A stretch of DNA of 21,199 nucleotides. Origin: an uncultured Brachyspira sp. (lineage in GTDB: Bacteria; Spirochaetota; Brachyspiria; Brachyspirales; Brachyspiraceae). This document shows, in pieces, positions 15,451 through 21,199 of the stretch; position 1 is the first letter of the stretch, and each line of letters opens with the position of its first letter. Below the pieces are notes generated by a model. It was not told the origin of the DNA, made no database searches, and saw nothing but the letters and a program-made list of their open reading frames with translations. Made by a program: the position numbers and the translations under genes. Where the stretch lies: assembly GCF_949287625.1 (NCBI RefSeq), contig NZ_CASEGO010000043.1, forward strand, positions 1-21,199, in the 5' to 3' direction.

Positions 15451-17841
15451 TCAAAATAAATCCGTAAGTCTAAAATCCCAAATTATTAATACTAATAAAG
15501 TATAAACAAATCTTTTACTTATTTCTTTTTTGTTTTCATTCTTTTTAAAATCAATAGCAATGTTTATTTGCTCATCATATTCTCCCTGAATTTTTGAAGT
15601 CATAGTCAAAATATCTCCGTAATTTGATGTAAAGGAGTATGTTACGATACCATCATATGCAATTACATCACTAATATGCATTTCATATTTTTTAGTAAAA
15701 TACTTAAAAGCACTATAACTTACTTTTATATTTTTTATTTTATTTATTTCTTTTTCCAAATTATCTTTATCTAACTTTATGACAGTTAATTGATTTATTG
15801 GCTGTACTATTTCATAATCTTCAAGCTGTTTTCTCCATTTATTCATAGTGTCATCGTCCATTTCTATAGGACTTGCTAAACTTATAAAACTATTATCATC
15901 AATTTTTACTTCTTCATCTTCACAGTTTGAATAACTTCCATCACCTGAATATCTGAAAGTTGTTATAAATAAATTATCTTTGCCGTATAGATTCCATATC
16001 ATAGATAATGAAAATTTATTCATCATAACATTATCAATAAAAATATCTTTGAATATATCATAACTATATTTATTACCATTTATTAATGTAATTGCTAAAA
16101 GATTAGAATTATTTTTAATAAAATTTTTTATTTCTTTTCTTAATCCATTTATTTCTTTTTTTAACTTTTCATCAATATTTTTAGGAATCTTTTTTAATTC
16201 TTTATGATTTTTTATATCAAAAAGACACAAAGAATAATCACTATTCAAAATTAATTTATAATCTTCATTTAATACTCTTTCACCTTTGAAATTAAATCCA
16301 AAATCAAGAGCATATCTTAATCTAAATTCAGCATAATCAATATTCATTATTTCAAGTAATTCATTAATTATTCTTTTTGCTTCTTCTCTAACTTCTGTTT
16401 TCTTTGTATTTGTATATATTTGATATAATAATTTAAGTGCATATTTACTTTGATTATTTAATTTAATTATTATAAGTAAAAGTTTTGTATCATGTGCTTT
16501 TTTATATATATTTTTTAAAGCTTCATCTCCTCCGTATAAACAATAAATAAAAGCAGCAGTTTCTTTATTAGTTTCATCATAAATATTTTTAATAAACTTT
16601 ATAAACGATTCTTTATCAAGTAAATTAACTATATTATCAATCTGCGTTAATCTTTTAATATCTCTTTTAAGAAATAAATATTCCAAATATATATACTTTA
16701 TAACATTAATATTAACTTCTCTTGATTTATCTTTTATTAAAACTCTACAATCATTTATAAAGCTCACTTTTTTATCATCTTTTTTATTATAATTATTTTC
16801 AATATACTTTTCTGCTTCTTCTATAGTTTTGAAATTATAATTTTCTGTAACATATGAAAGTTCTTCACTAAACTCGCTTTCTAATCTCTTTTTTAATACT
16901 GCAACTTTTTTATTAGTATCTTCTGAAATAAAATCGTATATTTCTTTGACATTATCTTTTGTGATAGTTAAATAATTTTGATAAGAACCATAAAATGCCT
17001 GAAGATATGTCCTAATTCTCAAAGGCAATTTTTCTTTATCATCGCATAATTCATTCATATTTAATATTTTATTTAAATTCCAATTTGCTAATGAATCATA
17101 ACAATCATAGCTTTTAGCATACTTAAACATCGAGTCAATTTTTTTTAAGTTTTTTGTATCCCATTTATTAAGAGGCTTATTAAATGAAACAGCAGCACAA
17201 AACATAGTTTCCATATTTTTTACATTGTATACATTCCAACTATTTAAAGGCTGATTAAAAGCTTCACATTGTACAAACATCTCATGCATGTTTTCAACAT
17301 TTGAAGTATCCCATTTATAAAGCGGCTGATTAAATTTATAAGCTCTTCTAAATGTACCTTCCATAGTTTTTACATTAGATACGTCCCAATCATTAAGAGG
17401 CTGATTAAAAACTTCACACTCGCAAAACATATAACTTAAATCTTCAACTTTACTAACATTCCAATTATTTATGTTTTGATTAAATTTTTTAGCATAATTA
17501 AACATAAAGCTCATACTCTTAACATTAGAAGTATTCCATTTATACAAAGGCTGATTAAATTTTATAGCTGCCTGAAACATGCCGCTCATATTTTTTACTT
17601 TAGATACATTCCAGTTATTTAAAGTATGATTAAAATCCATTGCCCAAAAAAACATAAATGACATATCCTCAACATTAGAAGTATCCCAATCTTCTATTCC
17701 TTCAAAATCTTTTCTTTCACTTTTATGAAAAAGATAACTCATATCTGTAATAAGGCTTGTATCAACACAATCAAGTTTTATACCGCCTGTAAATACTAAT
17801 TTTTTTAATTCTTCTTTTGTTGCTGGTTTGTATTTCTTCAT
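15451..17841 (-). CDS. DUF285 repeat / DUF4132 fusion protein, paralogue 2 (796 aa)
   Basis: Same plan as paralogue 1. The N-terminal cap MKKYKPATKEELKKLVF is followed by DUF285 units at residues 45-244: one regular first unit without the ten-residue insertion, then seven of 25 residues. A helical middle (about 272-514) contains KDKSREVNINVIKYIYLEYL and AAFIYCLYGGDEALK. The DUF4132-like region starts near 515 with NEDYKLILNSDYSL and includes WNLYGKD, TTFRYSGDGSYSNCEDEE, LASPIEM and WRKQLEDYEIVQP. It ends FVYTLLVLIIWDFRLTDLF. It is closer to paralogue 3 than to 1, with nearly identical DNA around 16517-16590 and 18985-19058. No Shine-Dalgarno is visible before its ATG, unlike paralogues 1 and 3. 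It lies 78 bases after paralogue 3, and cotranscription is possible. Confidence 0.85.
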   Translation of the reverse strand: MKKYKPATKEELKKLVFTGGIKLDCVDTSLITDMSYLFHKSERKDFEGIEDWDTSNVEDMSFMFFWAMDFNHTLNNWNVSKVKNMSGMFQAAIKFNQPLYKWNTSNVKSMSFMFNYAKKFNQNINNWNVSKVEDLSYMFCECEVFNQPLNDWDVSNVKTMEGTFRRAYKFNQPLYKWDTSNVENMHEMFVQCEAFNQPLNSWNVYNVKNMETMFCAAVSFNKPLNKWDTKNLKKIDSMFKYAKSYDCYDSLANWNLNKILNMNELCDDKEKLPLRIRTYLQAFYGSYQNYLTITKDNVKEIYDFISEDTNKKVAVLKKRLESEFSEELSYVTENYNFKTIEEAEKYIENNYNKKDDKKVSFINDCRVLIKDKSREVNINVIKYIYLEYLFLKRDIKRLTQIDNIVNLLDKESFIKFIKNIYDETNKETAAFIYCLYGGDEALKNIYKKAHDTKLLLIIIKLNNQSKYALKLLYQIYTNTKKTEVREEAKRIINELLEIMNIDYAEFRLRYALDFGFNFKGERVLNEDYKLILNSDYSLCLFDIKNHKELKKIPKNIDEKLKKEINGLRKEIKNFIKNNSNLLAITLINGNKYSYDIFKDIFIDNVMMNKFSLSMIWNLYGKDNLFITTFRYSGDGSYSNCEDEEVKIDDNSFISLASPIEMDDDTMNKWRKQLEDYEIVQPINQLTVIKLDKDNLEKEINKIKNIKVSYSAFKYFTKKYEMHISDVIAYDGIVTYSFTSNYGDILTMTSKIQGEYDEQINIAIDFKKNENKKEISKRFVYTLLVLIIWDFRLTDLF
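17110..17709 (-). repeat. DUF285-coding 75-bp tandem repeats, paralogue 2
   Basis: Eight units of 75 bp. The order by key residues is WDTSNVED, WNVSKVKN, WNTSNVKS, WNVSKVED, WDVSNVKT, WDTSNVEN, WNVYNVKN, WDTKNLKK. It lacks two units found in paralogue 3 and the ten-residue insertion in the first unit. Confidence 0.85.
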
Positions 17842-17878
17842 AATGTAATCAAAATTAATTATGTATATTTATTGTTTT

Positions 17879-17911
17879 TAGAGCATGCATAAACATATGA
17901 TGCCTACTCTA
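17879..17911. other. Imperfect inverted repeat between paralogues 3 and 2
   Basis: TAGAG (17879-17883) with CTCTA (17907-17911) and an inner GCAT/ATGC pair separated by a 3x3 internal loop. Neither side has a T-run, so it is unlikely to be a terminator. It is the only structure in the 78 bases between the two genes. Confidence 0.4.
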
Positions 17912-17919
17912 TAAGATAA

Positions 17920-20493
17920 TTAAAATAAATCTGTAAGTCTAAAATCCCAAATCATTAATACTAACAAAGTATAAACAAATCTTTTACTTACCTCATCACC
18001 ATTTTCATTATCAAAATAAATATTAATTTTTACTCTGTCATGAAAATCAGTATTGGAATCAACATCCGCATCTATAGTAAAAGTATCTCCATTCTTTGTT
18101 TTTAAAGAATAACTTGAAACAACATCATATCCTATATATTCAGCATACATTTCATATCTCGAACCGAAAGCCTTGAAAGTACCATAAGCTATTTCTGAAT
18201 TATCTATTTTTTCTAATTCGCTTTTCAAATTATCTTTATCTAATTTTATAACTGTTAATTGCTGTAAAGGCTGTGCTATTTCATAATCTTCAAGCTGTTT
18301 TCTCCATTTATTTATAGTATCATCGTCCATTTCTACAGGGCTAGCCAAACTCACAAAAGTATTATCATCAATTTTTACTTCTTCATCTTTACAGTTTGAA
18401 TAACTTCCGTCACCTGAATATCTGAAAGTTGTTATGAAATTATAATCTTTATCATACAGATTCCATATCAAAGATGAAGCAAATCTATTCATCATAGCAT
18501 TATCAATAAAAATCTCTTTGAATATATCATAACCGTATTTCTCTCCGCTTGCTAATAAAACAGCTAAAAGATAAGAAGTATCTTTCATAAAGGAAGGAAT
18601 TTCTTTTCTTAATTTTGTTACCTCTTCTTTTAAATCTTCATCAAAGTTTTGAGGAATCTTTTTTAATTCTTTATTATTTTTTATATCAAAAAGCCTCAAA
18701 GAATAATCACTATTCAAAATTAATTTATAATTTTTATTCAACACTTTTTCACCTTTAGAATTAAATCCGAAATCAGATGAATATCTTAATTGGAACTCGT
18801 TATAGCTAATATCCATTTTTTTCATCACTTCTTCAATTAAATTATAAGCTTCATAACGTACTTCAGATTTTTTTGTATTTGAATATATTTCATATAATAA
18901 TCTAAGTGCATATTTACTTTCTATATTTAATTTAATTATTAAAAGCGAGAGTTTTGTGTCATGTTCTTTTTTATATATATTTTTTACAGCATCATCTCCT
19001 CCGTATAAACAATAAATAAAAGCAGCTGTTTCTTTATTAGTTTCATCATAGATATTTTTAGCAAAATTTACAAATGATTCTTTATCAAGTAAATTAACGA
19101 TATTGTCAACCTGCATTAATTTTTTTACATCTCTTTTAAGCAGCAAATATTCCAAATATATATATTTTAAAACTTTATTTGCAACTTCTCTCGATTTATC
19201 TTTTATTAAAACCTTATAATCATTTATAAAGCTTACTTTCTTATCATCTTTTTTATTATAATTATCTTCAACATACTTTTCTGCTTCTTCTATAGTTTTG
19301 AAATTATAATTATCAGTAACAGATGAAAGCTCTTCACTAAACTCGCTTTCTAATCTCTTTTTTAATGACAAGATTTTTTTATTTGTGTCTTTTGATATTA
19401 AATCATATACTTCTTTGACATTATCTTTTGTAATAGTTAAATAATCTTTGTAAGAACCATAAAAAGCCTGAAGATACGCTTTGATTTTTAAAGGCAGTTC
19501 TTCATACCTGCCAAAGCATAAATTACTCATTTCTGATACTTTGTTCAAATCCCAGTTTGATAATGAATCAAAACAATTATAACCTTTAGCAAAGTCAAAC
19601 ATTCCAAACATTGTTTTTAATTTTTTTGTATTCCATTTATCTAAAGGCTGATTAAAAGCTTCAGTACCGCGAAACATAGCTTCCATAGTTTTTACATTGG
19701 AAACATTCCAACTATTTAAAGGCTGATTAAATTTTAAACTTTCATTAAACATCTCATTCATATTTTCAACCTTTGAAGTATCCCATTTATCTAAAGGCTG
19801 ATTGAATTTAAAAGCACTTCTAAACATACCCTCCATAGTTTTTACTTTAGATACGTCCCAATCATTAAGAGGCTGATTAAAATTAACACATATACTAAAC
19901 ATATAACCCATATCTTCAACTTTACTAACATTCCAATTATTTATATTTTGATTAAACGCTTTAGCATAATTAAACATAGCCCTCATAGTTGTAACATTAG
20001 AAACATCCCATTTGTCTAAAGGCTGATTAAAACTTTCAGCCACCTGAAACATGCCGCTCATATTTGTTACTTTAGATACATTCCAACTATTTAAAGGCTG
20101 ATTAAATTTTTTACAATTATCAAACATTCTAAACATATCCTCAACATTAGAAACGTCCCATTTATCTAAAGGCTGATTAAAATCATGACAATAATAAAAC
20201 ATAAAACTCATATGCTTAACTTTGGATACATTCCAATTATTAAGATTACGATTAAACTTAGCTTTAGAACGGCTTTCAAAACTATCATAACTCATATATG
20301 CAAACATATATGACATATCCTCAACATTAGAAACGTCCCAATCTTCTATGCCTTCAAAATCTTTTCTGCTGCTTTTATAAAAAAGTTCGCTCATATCAGT
20401 AATTAGGCTTGTATCTACATCATAAAGTTTTATTCCGTCAGTATAGACTAATTTTTCTAATTCTTCTTTTGTTTCAGGTTTGTATTTCTTCAT
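17920..20493 (-). CDS. DUF285 repeat / DUF4132 fusion protein, paralogue 3 (857 aa)
   Basis: The longest and best ordered copy. Cap MKKYKPETKEELEKLVY, residues 1-44; first unit DFEGIEDWDVSNVED... of 35 residues at 45-79; nine regular 25-residue units at 80-304; a diverged unit to about 330. The middle region (about 331-575) is helical, with KDKSREVANKVLKYIYLEYL and AAFIYCLYGGDDAVK. The DUF4132-like region begins near 576: YKLILNSDYSLRLFDIK, SLIWNLYDKD, TTFRYSGDGSYSNCKDEE, LASPVEM, WRKQLEDYEIAQPLQQLTV. The end is FVYTLLVLMIWDFRLTDLF. AAGGAG lies 5 bases before the ATG. Compared with paralogue 2 the 61 extra residues are accounted for by two repeat units plus the ten-residue insertion. No export signal is seen. 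Role unknown; in MolR/YehI relatives DUF4132 follows a WGR domain, here replaced by the repeats. Confidence 0.87.
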   Translation of the reverse strand: MKKYKPETKEELEKLVYTDGIKLYDVDTSLITDMSELFYKSSRKDFEGIEDWDVSNVEDMSYMFAYMSYDSFESRSKAKFNRNLNNWNVSKVKHMSFMFYYCHDFNQPLDKWDVSNVEDMFRMFDNCKKFNQPLNSWNVSKVTNMSGMFQVAESFNQPLDKWDVSNVTTMRAMFNYAKAFNQNINNWNVSKVEDMGYMFSICVNFNQPLNDWDVSKVKTMEGMFRSAFKFNQPLDKWDTSKVENMNEMFNESLKFNQPLNSWNVSNVKTMEAMFRGTEAFNQPLDKWNTKKLKTMFGMFDFAKGYNCFDSLSNWDLNKVSEMSNLCFGRYEELPLKIKAYLQAFYGSYKDYLTITKDNVKEVYDLISKDTNKKILSLKKRLESEFSEELSSVTDNYNFKTIEEAEKYVEDNYNKKDDKKVSFINDYKVLIKDKSREVANKVLKYIYLEYLLLKRDVKKLMQVDNIVNLLDKESFVNFAKNIYDETNKETAAFIYCLYGGDDAVKNIYKKEHDTKLSLLIIKLNIESKYALRLLYEIYSNTKKSEVRYEAYNLIEEVMKKMDISYNEFQLRYSSDFGFNSKGEKVLNKNYKLILNSDYSLRLFDIKNNKELKKIPQNFDEDLKEEVTKLRKEIPSFMKDTSYLLAVLLASGEKYGYDIFKEIFIDNAMMNRFASSLIWNLYDKDYNFITTFRYSGDGSYSNCKDEEVKIDDNTFVSLASPVEMDDDTINKWRKQLEDYEIAQPLQQLTVIKLDKDNLKSELEKIDNSEIAYGTFKAFGSRYEMYAEYIGYDVVSSYSLKTKNGDTFTIDADVDSNTDFHDRVKINIYFDNENGDEVSKRFVYTLLVLMIWDFRLTDLF
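19582..20361 (-). repeat. DUF285-coding 75-bp tandem repeats, paralogue 3
   Basis: One 105-bp unit and nine 75-bp units. W-D and W-N units largely alternate, giving a 150-bp higher-order period. Most units keep FNQPL and MF exactly. Confidence 0.88.
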
Positions 20494-20535
20494 ATATGCT
20501 CCTTAATAAGTTTACATAATTTTAAGTTGTACTTG

Positions 20536-20548
20536 TAGTATAATATAT
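20536..20548 (-). promoter_or_regulatory. Conserved 13-base upstream box, paralogue 3
   Basis: Minus-strand ATATATTATACTA, identical to 14203-14215 and also 43 bases from the start codon. A second shared word, plus-strand TTTACATAA, lies nearer the start in both leaders with a four-base offset. Probably part of the promoter. Confidence 0.45.
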
Positions 20549-20708
20549 ATTGTGTAAATTTTCTATATAAAAAAATAATTTTATTTTATTAATATAACAG
20601 AGTATACTATTTATACCAATATTATAATTTATTTTAAATCGAAAAATAATTATATTTAGATTATTAATTTTTTATTAGGCTTGTTTAAAAACTAAATTAA
20701 TAAATAGT

Positions 20709-20754
20709 TATACCTAAACAATTAAATTTTTTACAAATTATAATTTTAGGTATA
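20709..20754 (-). terminator. Possible terminator after the partial DUF285 gene
   Basis: TATACCTAAA (20709-20718) and TTTAGGTATA (20745-20754) are perfect 10-base inverted repeats with a 26-base AT-rich loop. On the minus strand the downstream sequence is T-rich but interrupted (ACTATTTATTAATTTAGTTTTT). The long loop makes it a weak call. Confidence 0.35.
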
Positions 20755-20782
20755 TAATAAGTTCATTAATAACAATTATTTT

Positions 20783-21199
20783 TCATAATTTATAGTTTTC
20801 TGTTTTATGAATTAATTCTTTTAATTCATCATAATAAACATTTTCTAATTTTTCAATAAAATCTTTTAATTTGTGATACTTGATAGATTCTGTATAAACT
20901 TCTTTAATATTGCATTCTTCAAGCATAGATAAAAGTTTTTTCTTATGATTTCCTCTAGCAATAAAATAAATATTAAGTATTGATTTTATATTTTTAAAAG
21001 AAAAAGCATTCTCAAAAATATTATCAATAACACAAGTTTTATTTATTTCCCAATCCTCTATTGATTGATTAAAACTTTCACAGCCTGAAAAAATGCTATT
21101 CATATTTTTTACTTTACTCACATTCCAGTTATTTAAAGGCTGATTAAAATTTTCGGCTCCAAAAAACATGCAGCACATATTTTCAACATTAGAAGTATC
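20783..21199 (-). CDS. DUF285 repeat protein, partial (5' end beyond the window)
   Basis: The frame is open to the window edge and its first visible residues, DTSNVENM, continue a repeat unit, so the true start lies outside. At least two DUF285 units are seen: WDTSNVEN-type, then FNQPLNNWNVSKVKNMNSIF, then a diverging FNQSIEDWEINKTCVIDNIF. The protein then ends with about 75 residues of charged helical sequence (RGNHKKKLLSMLEECNIKEVY, LENVYYDELKELIHKTENYKL) and a normal stop. Unlike the three downstream paralogues it has no DUF4132 region and no WDFRLTDLF ending. It is therefore either a naturally short family member or a truncated one. Confidence 0.8.
   Translation of the reverse strand, partial: DTSNVENMCCMFFGAENFNQPLNNWNVSKVKNMNSIFSGCESFNQSIEDWEINKTCVIDNIFENAFSFKNIKSILNIYFIARGNHKKKLLSMLEECNIKEVYTESIKYHKLKDFIEKLENVYYDELKELIHKTENYKL

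Noticed and set aside
17879..17911. Terminator between paralogues 3 and 2
   Set aside because: The stem is interrupted by a 3x3 loop and no T-run follows on the minus strand.
13399..20361. CRISPR-like or non-coding satellite repeats
   Set aside because: The periodicity is 75 bp, keeps reading frame, encodes DUF285 modules and has no conserved repeat/unique spacer alternation.

Overview
The window looks like chromosomal DNA from a Brachyspira-type spirochaete; this is inferred from content and cannot be proven here. The sequence is very AT-rich. It carries a FlaB-type flagellin relic, an LptB of an outer-membrane bacterium, and a run of genes with 25-residue DUF285 repeats opening with MKKYKPETKEEL-like sequence, a style I associate with Brachyspira.

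Layout. 106-4743 is housekeeping: an unknown helical protein (minus); then U32-family protein, RuvX/YqgF and a membrane-anchored DUF4340 protein (plus), ending at a terminator facing LptB (minus). 4776-5306 is a ferritin transcribed towards lptB with only 33 bases between them. 5494-9866 is a self-contained polyamine unit: promoter, roughly 310-base structured leader ending in an intrinsic terminator, then speD, an arginine-decarboxylase-type PLP enzyme, speE and speB almost without gaps, and a closing terminator. Together these would convert arginine to agmatine, putrescine and, with decarboxylated SAM, spermidine. 9880-10395 is a second ferritin with a palindromic operator over its promoter. 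10610-11413 is a flagellin gene broken by one in-frame stop and an internal deletion.

11722-21199 is an accessory block, all on the minus strand: three full-length paralogues (796-857 aa) joining N-terminal DUF285 repeats to a C-terminal DUF4132 (MolR-like) region, a fourth paralogue cut by the window edge that ends without DUF4132, and between the first two an Rpn/PD-(D/E)XK nuclease gene with a perfect consensus promoter and an apparently leaderless mRNA.

Most worth following up: the speD leader, where a long-range pairing competes with the terminator and I match no known riboswitch class; the DUF285-DUF4132 array, whose members differ by a two-repeat (150 bp) step and which sits beside a recombination-associated nuclease; and the decayed flagellin. 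I saw no tRNA, rRNA, CRISPR array or recognisable insertion sequence.
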